Below, piece after piece: positions 1 through 8,265 of a stretch of 64,000 nucleotides of DNA. The notes under the pieces are model-generated. The model made no database searches, was not told where the DNA came from, and worked only from the letters and a program-made list of their open reading frames with translations. Made by a program: the position numbers and the translations under genes. Every line of letters starts with the position of its first letter. Position 1 is the stretch's first letter. This DNA comes from Streptomyces triticirhizae. Lineage in GTDB: Bacteria; Actinomycetota; Actinomycetes; Streptomycetales; Streptomycetaceae. The DNA lies in the NCBI RefSeq assembly GCF_003696235.1, contig NZ_RFFJ01000007.1, forward strand, positions 1-64,000, read 5' to 3'.

Positions 1-2
1 CG

Positions 3-110
3 GCGGCGCCCGAGCCGGCGCGGGCGAACGCCTGGACGGCGCCCAAGCCGCCGCGCCCGCTCCCCGCGCCGGGCCCGCACGCCTGGCGCACCAGCTACTG
101 GCCGGGCTGA
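3..110 (+). CDS. 3' end of an unidentified gene entering from the left edge
   Basis: An open frame runs in from the window edge and stops with TGA at 108-110. It encodes 35 proline-rich residues ending in WRTSYWPG. Every third codon position in this frame is G or C, which is strong evidence for a real coding frame in this genome. No family can be assigned from so short a tail. It would be convergent with the decayed gene on the minus strand at 131-428. Confidence 0.35.
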   Translation, partial: AAPEPARANAWTAPKPPRPLPAPGPHAWRTSYWPG

Positions 111-130
111 GGAACAGCCGGCCCGGCGGC

Positions 131-428
131 GGCCGATCGGCCGCCCGTCCCGGACGGCGACCAACCGCTCGGCCCTGCGCAGCAGTTCCGCGGCGTCGCC
201 CGGCTCGACCTTGCGCTCGCGGTCGTCCCGCCCGGGAACCACGACAACCAGCCGCCCGCCGACCCGCAACACCACCTCGGCGAACAGCGCGTCGGACCCG
301 GCGGCGATGCACGAGACTCCGGCCAGGTCAGAGCCGTCATACCGCGCGAGCAACTCCCGCAGCCCGGCTCGCACCAACGGCGCCGTCTCCTCCGCCCGAT
401 CCATGTGCCCGGCCACGGCGAACGTCAT
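131..428 (-). pseudogene. Decayed SLOG-like (nucleotide-binding Rossmann type) hypothetical protein
   Basis: From an ATG at 428 the minus strand encodes MTFAVAGHMDRAEE, then GVSCIAAGSDALFAEVVL and GGRLVVVVPGRDDRERKV. This resembles a common Streptomyces family of about 160 residues (GHxD/N, CIAAGxD, VVVP and DRLVAVWDGRP motifs) with a SLOG-like fold. The segment that normally separates the KV.P..A.E.. and RLVAVxDGRP motifs is missing. After DGRPIG the frame continues without a plausible end. I infer an internal deletion and loss of the natural C-terminus. The family assignment is from memory of motifs. Confidence 0.45.
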
Positions 429-643
429 CACGTTCCAGCCCTCATTTCTGGCTGAGCCGCGCACTTGCGAAACAGCGCGAATGCGGCGGCGAAGTCATGC
501 TCCCTTAGGGCATGTCGCAGCTCCGGACGGCCCAGTAGAGCCGTGTCGAAGACCACCGCCCTGCCCACCACCTGGGGCCGCGTCAGGTCCCCGTCCCCGG
601 GAGAACCCGGACGTCTGGGCCGCCGACCCGCGCCGCACGGCAC
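428..643 (-). pseudogene. Truncated helix-turn-helix (XRE-like) protein relic
   Basis: The 71-residue frame contains LLGRPELRHALREHDF followed by AAAFALFRK. This resembles the N-terminal part of Streptomyces XRE regulators that begin LLGRPEVRDAL.RHDFAALFRLxRK and then enter the HTH. Here the frame leaves the homologous path just after RKCA and stops within ten codons, so the HTH is lost. In other genomes such HTH genes often sit directly upstream of SLOG-like proteins, as here. Both look decayed together. Confidence 0.35.
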
Positions 644-739
644 GCCTTTGCAGATGTTTCACGAGTTCGCCGTCGGACGTTGGCCGTCCCGCCCTCGCCG
701 CTGTCCCGGCGTCCCGCACCGTGCCCGGGTGACCTGCTG

Positions 740-1236
740 GTCAGCGGCCGAGGGCGTTACAACCACCACCGCCACTACGACCCGCGGATCGGGCGGTACA
801 CCTCGCCGGACCCGCTGGGCCTCGTGCCGGCGCCCACCCCGTACACCTACGCGCACAACCCCCACACCTTCGTCGACCCGCTCGGTCTGGCCGCGCATGT
901 CGCCGATCCCAACAGCCTGCGGCGCACCCACTCGATCAGCGGGGATTCCTCCAGCAAGCGCGTCAAGCGCCTCCGGGACGCGATGCGCGGCGGAGACTTC
1001 GACTGGGACCAGAGCCCGATCTCGGTCGTGCGGGGGCCCGACGACGCGATGTACGTGGTGGACGGGCACCACCGACTCAACGCGGCAAGCGGGCGGGGCT
1101 GGAGGAGGTGAGTATCCAGGACGTGACGGAGGAGTTGAACACCAACGGTTTCCTCGGCTACACGGACATGGACGATGTGCTCAGTTCGGCCGCGACCACC
1201 GGTGCCGACAGGCTGAATTCCTACAAGTTGCGATGA
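740..1236 (+). pseudogene. RHS-repeat protein C-terminus with ParB-like nuclease toxin tail, 5'-truncated and frameshifted
   Basis: The frame shows the RHS core end (HYDPRIGRYTSPDPLGL, then YAHNPHTFVDPLGL). A variable tail follows, with ISVVRGPDDAMYVVDGHHR typical of ParB/sulfiredoxin-like nuclease domains. The frame ends at 1111 after GRGWRR. From 1087 a neighbouring frame carries the natural continuation (LEEVSIQDVTEELNTNGFLG) to a stop at 1236, so one base has been gained or lost near 1085-1100. The large N-terminal RHS shell is absent: homology begins about 750. In intact systems the tail is a polymorphic contact-dependent toxin. This copy should be inactive unless the frameshift is a sequencing error. 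Confidence 0.7.
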
Positions 1237-1242
1237 GGTGCC

Positions 1243-1674
1243 ATGACGGACGACCAAGCCGCCGTGGAGCGGGAGGTGTCACTCGCCCTGAATGCCTTCC
1301 GGGCGGGGCGGGAAGCGATGGCCCGACACTTCGGTGCCGCGTCGGCGGCCCACTTCCTCCGGGCCGTTCTCGACGGGGCCAGGCCGAGGGAGGGGACAAC
1401 CAGCGAGGGCCTGGAGTACTTCGTCCACGGCGTCGGGTACACGATCACCCTGGCCGACGGCGGCGAAGTCCATCTGGACGCGGAGCGCTCCGGTGGGGAG
1501 TGCTTCAAGGCGTATGACATCTGCCTGTACCTGGAGACCGCGGGCCATGTGGCGTGCCCCGACGCGGCTCCCGTCCGGGCGGAACTGCGACGACGCGCGC
1601 AGCGAGGGGAGTTGGTCGCGGTTGACCACGGCGCGTACCTCCTCCCGGAGGGGCCTGCCGCCACGCGCGGCTGA
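1243..1674 (+). CDS. Small hypothetical protein, possible immunity partner (DUF6896-like)
   Basis: The 143-residue protein starts at an ATG seven bases after the toxin frame ends, with an AGGTG ribosome site. The central stretch YFVHGVGYTITLADGGEVHLDA resembles DUF6896 proteins (FHG.G..v......DFD). That assignment rests on motif memory and is tentative. Its position directly behind an RHS/ParB-like toxin tail is where immunity genes are normally found, so an immunity role is the best inference. There are no membrane segments or signal peptide. The gene looks intact although the toxin is broken, the pattern expected if immunity is retained after toxin loss. Confidence 0.5.
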   Translation: MTDDQAAVEREVSLALNAFRAGREAMARHFGAASAAHFLRAVLDGARPREGTTSEGLEYFVHGVGYTITLADGGEVHLDAERSGGECFKAYDICLYLETAGHVACPDAAPVRAELRRRAQRGELVAVDHGAYLLPEGPAATRG

Positions 1675-1782
1675 CCGGGACGCCCACGTGCGGGGCGGGT
1701 TTCCGGGCCTCGGGCCCGCGTCGGGCCTCGGGTTCCCCCTGGGGCACGGGGACACGATGTTCCACCTGGGGCAGTTGCGCGC

Positions 1783-1908
1783 CTGAGCGAGGAGGTGCGC
1801 GAGATCCGGCTCGGGAATCCGGAGCAGGCGGAGGACGCTGAGCGGCTGCTGGCCGTCCTCGACCCGGCGATCAGACACCGTGGCTACCTGTGGATCGCCG
1901 GGGACTGA
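1783..1908 (+). pseudogene. Short unrecognised coding relic
   Basis: A 41-codon frame without a good start encodes SEEVREIRLGNPEQAEDAER followed by a short C-terminal tail, with high G/C at third positions. Neighbouring bases in another frame (1757-1786) also look coding (GHGDTMFHLGQLRA). This suggests one small gene split by a frameshift. I do not recognise the family. It lies in a run of decayed genes. Confidence 0.2.
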
Positions 1909-1909
1909 G

Positions 1910-2192
1910 GCGCCCGTCGCGTGGGACGGCGAGGGCGCGGTGCGCCTGCGGGAGCACGACCCGGCACCGGCTCGATGCTGCTCGAACGGCTCGACACCGC
2001 CCGCTCGTTGGCGTCCGTCCCGACGCCGAGGAGGCGCAGCGCCTGCCGAGCGAGCGCCTCGCCCAGCACACCGCGAGCCCGGCCCCGCCCGGGCTGCGGC
2101 GCCTCGCCGACCTCGCAGCCGACTGCCGCGCCGCACCCCGCCCGCGAGCGGCGACGTGCTCCGCGCGGTGCCGCGCCGCTTCGACCTGATGA
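1910..2192 (+). pseudogene. Relic of an APH(6)-type aminoglycoside/hydroxyurea phosphotransferase
   Basis: Three frames in succession carry parts of one protein. Frame 2 has VAWDGEGAVRLREHDP, frame 1 has TGSMLLERLDTARSLASV, and frame 3 has DAEEAQRLPSERLAQH followed by PPGLRRLADLAADC. Frame 2 resumes with VPRRFDLM. This order matches APH(6)/streptomycin-kinase family proteins, where MLLERLDxxRSL and the C-terminal RRFDLMTE motif are typical. At least two frameshifts are present. The central catalytic HxDxxxxN region is missing, so the gene is dead. Such kinases confer resistance or act on unknown substrates in actinomycetes. Confidence 0.55.
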
Positions 2193-2252
2193 TCCGGCCG
2201 CCCGGCGGCCCGCCGTTCACCCCACCAGCCGCGCGCCCGCGCGGCCCGCGCG

Positions 2253-2915
2253 TCAGCGCCCGCGCAGCAGCAGGTACCCCAGGGGAAGGCGGCGTTCCTC
2301 GCCGACCGGCTCGCGGCGGAGGCGGCCGATCTCGGCGAAGCCGGCCTCGCCGGCCAGCTCCGCGAGGGCGTCGAGCGGCCAGCCGTAGGCCGTCGTCACC
2401 TTGTGGTCGAAGGGCGTCACGGACTCGTCCTCGGACCCGAAGAACCCGAGGAGGAGGACGCCGCCCGGCGCGAGGACGCGGCGGAACTCGGCGAGGAACC
2501 GGGGCACTTCGGCCGGCGGGGTGTGGATCAGCGAGTACCAGGACACGACGCCCCGCAGCCCGCCGCCGGCCACGCCCAGGGCGTCCAGCGCGTCCATGGA
2601 GCCGACCTCGAACCGCAGGTCGGGGTACGCCTCGCGGGCCAGGTCGATCATCACGGGCGACAGGTCCACGCCGAAGGCGTCAAGGCCCAGGTCCCGCAGG
2701 TGCGCGGTGACGGCCCCCGGCCCGCATCCCAACTCGGCGACGGGACCGCTCCGTTCGCCGTCGCCGGCGGCCCGCACAAGGTCGGCGAACGCGGCGAGCA
2801 CCGCGCGTTCCAGCGGCTGGCCGTCGAGCGCGTCGCGGAAGAGTTCGGCGTAGAGGGGGGCGACGCCGTCGTAGGCGTCGGCGGTCGCGCGGAGGTGGGC
2901 GGAGAGTTCGGTCAC
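2253..2915 (-). CDS. Class I SAM-dependent methyltransferase
   Basis: The 220-residue product has the Rossmann methyltransferase motifs: AELGCGPGAVTAHLRDLG (motif I) near residues 50-68, the acidic turn FGVDLS (motif II), and a motif-IV region around VVSWYSLIHTPPAEVP. The Pfam methyltransf_25/11 region is followed by a short C-terminal subdomain. The frame is open further upstream to 3017, but that part is arginine/glycine-rich junk. I prefer the GTG at 2915 (VTELSAHLRATADAYD). The substrate cannot be told from sequence. Small-molecule O- or N-methylation is most likely for this family. Confidence 0.8.
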   Translation of the reverse strand: MTELSAHLRATADAYDGVAPLYAELFRDALDGQPLERAVLAAFADLVRAAGDGERSGPVAELGCGPGAVTAHLRDLGLDAFGVDLSPVMIDLAREAYPDLRFEVGSMDALDALGVAGGGLRGVVSWYSLIHTPPAEVPRFLAEFRRVLAPGGVLLLGFFGSEDESVTPFDHKVTTAYGWPLDALAELAGEAGFAEIGRLRREPVGEERRLPLGYLLLRGR

Positions 2916-3020
2916 GGGCGAGGACCCTAGCCCTCGACGCCCCCGGACCCGCGACCACCTCCCCCACAAGCACGCGGGTCCGCACGCGCCCGCGCACCCC
3001 CGCGCGGCCCCGCGCATGAG

Positions 3021-3120
3021 TTTCGCAAACTTTCCATCCCGCCCCCGTCCCGCGTCTTGACGGGCGTCACTGCCGTTCCTATCGTTCTCGACCTGAAGCG
3101 ATTTCTTTCGAAACTTTTCG
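3021..3120. promoter_or_regulatory. Paired operator-like motifs upstream of the ThuA gene
   Basis: TTTCGCAAACTTTC at 3021-3034 and TTTCGAAACTTTTCG at 3106-3120 are near copies of one another. The second contains the perfect 8-bp palindrome TTTCGAAA. The 9-mer TTTCGCAAA recurs at 8121-8129 between the third ThuA gene and the LacI regulator. LacI-family operators are palindromes with a central CG, so I infer binding by the product of 8266-9285. Confidence 0.45.
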
Positions 3121-3136
3121 AGGACGGAGCGGGGCG

Positions 3137-3796
3137 ATGGCTCCCGGAAGGCGGCAGGCGTTGGTGGTCCGAGGCGGGTGGGAGGGCCACCGGCCGAGGG
3201 AGACCACCAACCTCTTTCTGCCGTTCCTATCCTCCCACGGCTTCCATGTGCTCGTCGAGGAAACCCTGGAGGCGTACGAGGACGAGAAGTTGCTCGCGGG
3301 CACCGACCTGATCGTCCAGTGCTGGACCGGCGGCGACATCACCGCCGCCGAGAGCGCCGGCCTGGCCGCCGCCGTCCGGGCCGGCACCGGGCTCGCCGGC
3401 TGGCACGGCGGCATCGTCGACGCCTTCCGCGAGGACCCCGCCTACCCGCTGCTGGTCGGCGGCCAACGGGTGCCCGAAGTGGCCGCGCCGCGAAGCCAGT
3501 TGGTGGCCCCGACGACCGGGCACGCCGAGCACCCGGTGGCGGCCGGCCTCGGCCCGTTCGAGGTGAACAGCCCGCCCTACTGGGTGCACGGCGACCCACT
3601 CAACGACGTGCTGGCCACCGTCACCTTCCCGCCCGACGAGACCCGCGAACGGCCGGCCGTCATCCCCGCCGTGTGGACGCGGCGCTTCGGCCGGGGCCGG
3701 GTCTTCGTCTCCACCGTCGGGCACGGCCCGGAGGACCTGCGCGTCCCCGAGGCGCGCGCCCTCGTCGAGCGGGGCCTGCTGTGGGCCAGCCGTTGA
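3137..3796 (+). CDS. ThuA-domain protein (small, cytoplasmic)
   Basis: The 219-residue protein is a stand-alone ThuA fold (class I glutamine-amidotransferase-like). It has ALVVRGGWEGHRP at the start, LIVQCWTGGDIT, GTGLAGWHGGIVDAFRED around residues 85-103, and a C-terminal RGRVFVSTVGHGPEDL. ThuA proteins are linked to trehalose and other disaccharide utilisation through 3-keto sugars. No signal peptide is seen. An ATG at 3137 follows a GGAG-type site. It precedes the large secreted ThuA/dehydrogenase gene and a hairpin lies between them. It is probably controlled with the other ThuA genes by the LacI-type regulator through the TTTCG-AAA motifs upstream. Confidence 0.85.
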   Translation: MAPGRRQALVVRGGWEGHRPRETTNLFLPFLSSHGFHVLVEETLEAYEDEKLLAGTDLIVQCWTGGDITAAESAGLAAAVRAGTGLAGWHGGIVDAFREDPAYPLLVGGQRVPEVAAPRSQLVAPTTGHAEHPVAAGLGPFEVNSPPYWVHGDPLNDVLATVTFPPDETRERPAVIPAVWTRRFGRGRVFVSTVGHGPEDLRVPEARALVERGLLWASR

Positions 3797-3844
3797 CCAC
3801 CCGCCGGCCGCCGAACGACGGCCCGCCGCCGATTCGTTGAGCTT

Positions 3845-3873
3845 CCCGCGCGCGGCGCCCGCCGCGCGCGGGG
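3845..3873. terminator. GC-rich hairpin after the small ThuA gene
   Basis: CCCGCGCGCGGCG and CGCCGCGCGCGGG form a 13-bp stem with a two-base loop, 48 bases after the stop at 3796. There is no T tract, as usual in Streptomyces. Confidence 0.55.
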
Positions 3874-3987
3874 AACCGGGCCGTTCCCCCACCGGGAGCC
3901 CCGGCGCACCACAGGGGCCGAACGTCCGGGGACCCGCCCCGGAACCGCAAGGAGAGCGCACACCACCCCCACCTCCTGTGAGGAGCC

Positions 3988-6900
3988 GTGTTGAAACCAC
4001 AAGCGAAGCAGGTCTTCGGAGGGCGATCCCTCGGAAGACGCGTCCTCAGACCGACGGCGCGGGTCGGCGCCGTCGCGGTCGCCCTGGCGGTCGGTGCCGG
4101 CGTCGCCGTCGCCCACCCGGGGCACGGCGAAGAAACCTTCAACGCCCTGGTGTTCAGCAAGACCGAGGGGTTCCGGCACGACTCCATCCCGGCCGGGATC
4201 GAGGCCATCGAGACCCTCGGCGCGGAGAACGGGTTCGACGTGACCGCCACCGAGGACGCGGCGGTCTTCACCGACGAGGAGCTGGCCCGGTACGAGGTGG
4301 TCATCTGGCTGTCCACCACCGGCGACGTCCTCAACGACGACCAACAGGCCGCGTTCGAGCGGTACATCGCGGGCGGCGGCGGCTACGCCGGCGTGCACGC
4401 GGCGGCCGACACCGAGTACGACTGGCCCTGGTACGGCGAGTTGGTCGGCGGCTACTTCGCCGGCCACCCCGAGCCGCAGCAGGCCACCGTCACCGTCGAG
4501 GACCCGGACCACCCCTCGACCGCCGCGCTGCCCGCCGCGTTCGAGCGGCACGACGAGTGGTACGACTACGCGCCCAACCCCCGCGAGAACGCCCATGTGT
4601 TGGCGACCCTCGACGAGGGCAGCTACAACGGCGGCACCATGGGGGACGACCACCCGATCTCCTGGTGCCAGGACGTCGAGGCGGGCCGCGCCTGGTACAC
4701 CGGGATGGGGCACACCCAGGAGTCCTACGCCGAGCCGGAGTTCCTGGCCCATCTGCTCGGCGGCATCCGGACGGCGGCCGGCGCGGTCGAGGCCGACTGC
4801 TCGGGCGACGCGGGCGGCGGTGAGGGCGAACCGGGCGGCGGCGAGCAGCCGTTGGCCGAGGACTTCGAGAAGGTCACCCTCGACGACAACACCAGCAACC
4901 CGATGGAGCTGGCCGTCGCCGAGGACGGGCGGGTCTTCTACATCGACCGCAAGGGCGACGTGAAGGTCATCGGCACCGACGGCGCCGTCACGACCGCCGG
5001 CACCGTCCCCGTCTACACCGGCCAGGAGTTCGGCCTGCTGGGCATCGCCCTCGACCCGGACTTCGCCGACAACGGCTGGCTCTACCTCTACTACTCGCCG
5101 GCGGCCGACGAGCCGGTGGACCGGGTCTCGCGGTTCACCGTCGAGGGCGACTCGCTCGACCTGGCCAGCGAGCAGGTCGTGCTGACCGTCGACACCCAGC
5201 GCGACGAGTGCTGCCACGCCGGCGGCGCCCTGGAGTTCGACACCCAGGGCAACCTCTACATCGCGACCGGCGACAACACCAACCCGTTCGCCTCGGACGG
5301 CTACACGCCGATCGACGAGCGGGAGGGCCGCGCCGCCTGGGACGCCCAGCGCACCTCGGCCAACAGCGACACCCTCAACGGGAAGGTGCTGCGGATCACC
5401 CCGCAGGACGACGGGAGTTACACCGTTCCCGACGGCAACCTCTTCGCCGAGGGCACCGAGAACACCCGGCCCGAGATCTACGCGATGGGCTTCCGCAACC
5501 CGTTCCGGATCGGCATCGACCCGACCACGGACGGGCTCTATGTCGCCGACTACGGGCCCGACGCGGGCAATGTCGATCCCAACCGTGGCCCGGACGGGCG
5601 CGTCGAGTGGAACATCGTCAACGAGCCCGGCTTCTACGGCTGGCCCTACTGCGTCGGCGACAACACCCCGTACAACGACTACGACTTCGCGACCGGCACC
5701 TCGGGGGAGACGTTCGACTGCTCGGCGCCGGTCAACGACTCGCCGCACAACACCGGCGTCACCGAGCTGCCACCGGCCATCCCCGCCGAGCTGTGGATGG
5801 GCAAGTCCACCACCGGCTCCCCGGAGATCGGCGGCAGCGGCGCGCCGATGACCTCGGGCGCCTACCGGTTCGACCCGGACCTCGCGTCGGACCGCAAGTG
5901 GCCCGAGGAGTTCGACGGTTCGGTGATCTTCGCCGACTGGAACGACAGCCGGCTCTTCCAGGTCGCCCTCGACGAGGGCCGCGACCAGGTCTCCTCGGTG
6001 ACCCGGATCTTCGAGGAGATGTCGTTCAACCGGCCGCACGCCCTCCGGTTCGGGCCCGACGGCGCGCTCTACGTCATCGAGTGGGGCAGCGGCTTCGGCG
6101 GCGACAACGCCGACTCCGGCGTCTACCGCGTCGACCATGTCCAGGGCAACCGCGCCCCGATCGCCCGGATCACGGCCGACCGGACCTCGGGCCCGGCGCC
6201 GCTGGACGTGGCCTTCGACTCGGAGGGCTCGCACGACCCGGACGGCTCGGACGTCACGTTCTCCTGGGACCTCGACGGGGACGGCGCCGAGGACGCCACC
6301 GGACCGACCGCCAGCCACACCTACGCCGAGCCGGGGAAGTACACCGCCCGGCTCACCGTGACCGACGCGGACGGCCGCACCGCCGTCTCCAACCTGGAGA
6401 TCACCTCCGGCAACACGGCCCCCGAGGTGACGGTGAACGGGCCGGTCAACGGCGGGTTCTTCTCGTTCGGCGACACCATCGCCTACGACGTGACGGTGAC
6501 CGACCCCGAGGACGGCGAGATCGACTGCCAGGACGTGGTCGTCCAGCCGGCGCTCGGCCACGACGAGCACTCCCACGGCTACGAGCAACACCGTGGCTGC
6601 TCCGGCACGTTCCCGCTGCCCGGCGACGAGGGGCACATCGGCGCCAACATCTTCGGCACCGTGACCGTCACCTACACCGACCAGGGCAACGGCGACGCGC
6701 CGCCGCTCACCACCACCGAGGTGCTGGTGCTCCAGCCCAAGCACCGCGAGGCCGAGCACTTCGACGCCACCGGGCGCCTGGAGTCGGCCGGCGGCGGCGG
6801 TGACCCGGGCGTCTCCGTCGAGGACACCGGCGACCCGGCCGGCGGCGGCAAGAACATCGGCCACATCGACAACGGCGACTGGTGGGCGTGGGAGCCGACC

Positions 6901-7173
6901 AACCTCACCCACATCGACGAGGTAGGGCTGCGCGCGGCGACCAACCAGCTGGGAGCGACGGTCGAGGTCCGCACCGGGAACCCGGACACCGGGCCGACCG
7001 TGGCGACCATCGAGATGGAGTCCACCGGGGACTGGCAGGTCTACCAGGACTTCACCGGCGCGCTCAGCGGCGACTCGCTCACCGCGTCGGGGCCGCTGTA
7101 CTTCGTCAAGACGAGCGGTGAACTCAACGTCAACTGGGTCGAGTTCATCGGTCAGGGAGTCACCGAGCCGTAA
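3988..7173 (+). CDS. Secreted ThuA / glucose-sorbosone dehydrogenase / PKD / CBM6-type multidomain protein
   Basis: The product is 1061 residues from a GTG start preceded by GAGGAG. A signal peptide ends near AVA-HPGHGEE (residue 42). Residues about 50-265 are a ThuA domain (FNALVFSKTEGFRHDSIPAG, GGYAGVHAAADTEYDWPWYG). About 290-715 is a six-bladed PQQ-type glucose/sorbosone dehydrogenase (LGIALDPDFADNGWLYLYYS, CCHAGGALEFD, FRNPFRIGIDP). About 720-808 is a PKD domain and 920-1058 a CBM6-like sugar-binding module (EAEHFDATG, HIDNGDWWAWEP). I infer extracellular oxidation or isomerisation of a sugar polymer or glycoside, with the CBM anchoring the enzyme to the substrate. Related long ThuA-GSDH-PKD proteins are common in Streptomyces. 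Confidence 0.9.
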   Translation: MLKPQAKQVFGGRSLGRRVLRPTARVGAVAVALAVGAGVAVAHPGHGEETFNALVFSKTEGFRHDSIPAGIEAIETLGAENGFDVTATEDAAVFTDEELARYEVVIWLSTTGDVLNDDQQAAFERYIAGGGGYAGVHAAADTEYDWPWYGELVGGYFAGHPEPQQATVTVEDPDHPSTAALPAAFERHDEWYDYAPNPRENAHVLATLDEGSYNGGTMGDDHPISWCQDVEAGRAWYTGMGHTQESYAEPEFLAHLLGGIRTAAGAVEADCSGDAGGGEGEPGGGEQPLAEDFEKVTLDDNTSNPMELAVAEDGRVFYIDRKGDVKVIGTDGAVTTAGTVPVYTGQEFGLLGIALDPDFADNGWLYLYYSPAADEPVDRVSRFTVEGDSLDLASEQVVLTVDTQRDECCHAGGALEFDTQGNLYIATGDNTNPFASDGYTPIDEREGRAAWDAQRTSANSDTLNGKVLRITPQDDGSYTVPDGNLFAEGTENTRPEIYAMGFRNPFRIGIDPTTDGLYVADYGPDAGNVDPNRGPDGRVEWNIVNEPGFYGWPYCVGDNTPYNDYDFATGTSGETFDCSAPVNDSPHNTGVTELPPAIPAELWMGKSTTGSPEIGGSGAPMTSGAYRFDPDLASDRKWPEEFDGSVIFADWNDSRLFQVALDEGRDQVSSVTRIFEEMSFNRPHALRFGPDGALYVIEWGSGFGGDNADSGVYRVDHVQGNRAPIARITADRTSGPAPLDVAFDSEGSHDPDGSDVTFSWDLDGDGAEDATGPTASHTYAEPGKYTARLTVTDADGRTAVSNLEITSGNTAPEVTVNGPVNGGFFSFGDTIAYDVTVTDPEDGEIDCQDVVVQPALGHDEHSHGYEQHRGCSGTFPLPGDEGHIGANIFGTVTVTYTDQGNGDAPPLTTTEVLVLQPKHREAEHFDATGRLESAGGGGDPGVSVEDTGDPAGGGKNIGHIDNGDWWAWEPTNLTHIDEVGLRAATNQLGATVEVRTGNPDTGPTVATIEMESTGDWQVYQDFTGALSGDSLTASGPLYFVKTSGELNVNWVEFIGQGVTEP

Positions 7174-7203
7174 GGAGCGGTGACGGGCCTCACCCGGCCC
7201 ACC

Positions 7204-7237
7204 GGTGTGGCCACCCGCGGGCACGGGTGGCCACACC
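7204..7237. terminator. Strong hairpin between convergent ThuA genes
   Basis: GGTGTGGCCACCC (7204-7216) pairs perfectly with 7225-7237 across an 8-base loop. It lies 30 bases past the stop of the multidomain gene. Confidence 0.7.
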
Positions 7238-7253
7238 TCGGGTGCGGGCCCAC

Positions 7254-7293
7254 GGCGGCGCCCGCCCCGCGTCGGCCCGGGGCGGGCGCCGCC
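7254..7293. terminator. Second hairpin between convergent ThuA genes
   Basis: A 15-bp perfect stem (7254-7268 with 7279-7293) sits next to the stop codon of the minus-strand ThuA gene at 7301 and probably serves that gene. Confidence 0.65.
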
Positions 7294-7300
7294 CCAGCGC

Positions 7301-8071
7301 TCAGGCGCCGGGCGCCCTCTCGAACCAGCCGGCCTCGCTGTGCGTCAGCCGGGGCGGCTCGGCGACCGCGTCCGGCGCCGCCCAGGCCACCGCGTTGGCG
7401 ATCACCCGCCGCACGTCCGGGTGGTGGTAGACGGGATACGCCTGGTCGCCCGGGCTGAAGTAGAAGATCCGGCCCAGGCCGCGCCGGAACGCGCAGCCGC
7501 TGCGGAAGACCTCCCCGCCGGCGAAGGAGCTGACGAAGACCAGCTCGTCGGGCGCGGGGATGTCGAAGAACTCGCCGTAGGTCTCCTGCTCCTCGATCAC
7601 CAGCGGGTGCGGGACGCCGGCGGCGACGGGGTGGGTCGGATCGACCGTCCACACCAGCTCGCGCTCGCCCGCGTCGCGCCAGCGCAGCGTGCAGGAGGTG
7701 CCCATCAACCTGCGGAAGATCTTGGAGAGTTGACCGGAGTGCGGCACCACGAGCCCCATCCCGGCCAGGACCCGGCGGTGGACCCGCCTGACCACCTCGT
7801 CGGAGACCTCCCGGTGCGCGAGCTGGCCCCACCAGGTCAGCACGTCGGTCGCGGCCAGCGTCTCCTCATTGAGCCCGTGCTCCGGCTGGTCCAGGTCGGC
7901 GGTGGTGACCCGCGCCCGCGCGCCCAGGTGCTCCTCGACGCCCTCGGCGATCGCCCCGTTCATGCCGCGCGGATAGCGCCTGGCCACCTCGGGGTCCACC
8001 CGCTCGGGCCGGCCCTCGCACCAGACGACCACCCGCAGCGGGTCGGGTTGGCGTGTGGGCTGGGACGGCAT
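7301..8071 (-). CDS. ThuA-type sugar utilisation protein
   Basis: This 256-residue ThuA protein has the full-length family pattern: VVVWCEGRPERVDPEVARRY, DVLTWWGQLAHREVSDEVV, GLVVPHSGQLSKIFRRLMG, ETYGEFFDIPAPDELVF and GRIFYFSPGDQAYPVYHHPD. That makes it the closest of the three ThuA genes here to rhizobial ThuA. It is cytoplasmic. I chose ATG 8071, preceded by GGGAG at good spacing; ATG 8086 is also possible. It is transcribed divergently from the LacI regulator, and the palindrome at 8117-8135 lies between them. A role in 3-keto-disaccharide metabolism is inferred from the family. Confidence 0.88.
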   Translation of the reverse strand: MPSQPTRQPDPLRVVVWCEGRPERVDPEVARRYPRGMNGAIAEGVEEHLGARARVTTADLDQPEHGLNEETLAATDVLTWWGQLAHREVSDEVVRRVHRRVLAGMGLVVPHSGQLSKIFRRLMGTSCTLRWRDAGERELVWTVDPTHPVAAGVPHPLVIEEQETYGEFFDIPAPDELVFVSSFAGGEVFRSGCAFRRGLGRIFYFSPGDQAYPVYHHPDVRRVIANAVAWAAPDAVAEPPRLTHSEAGWFERAPGA

Positions 8072-8116
8072 GGGCTCTCCCGTCATGCGCTCCCCGGAGC
8101 GGGCTCCCCCACCGGG

Positions 8117-8135
8117 CGGTTTTCGCAAAGAACCG
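8117..8135. promoter_or_regulatory. Candidate LacI-family operator
   Basis: The imperfect palindrome CGGTTTTCGCAAAGAACCG lies in the divergent promoter region between the ThuA gene (7301-8071) and the LacI gene (8266-9285). Its core TTTCGCAAA is identical to 3021-3029 in front of the first ThuA gene. Confidence 0.5.
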
Positions 8136-8265
8136 GTAGGGAAGCTAGAGGGACGGGCGGGGGCCGTCAACCCGGGGGCTACAGTGAGGCAAAGGTGTCG
8201 GGACGGCGGAGCCCGGTAGGGCAGAGCGCGGCACAGCAGAGCAGGGACCCGTGACGGAGAGCAGT

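Noticed and set aside
3577..7236. Very long minus-strand open frame (1219 codons) opposite the multidomain ThuA gene
   Set aside because: It mirrors the third-position bias of the plus-strand gene, its translation is valine/glycine/arginine-rich with no motif, and the plus strand has clear domains.
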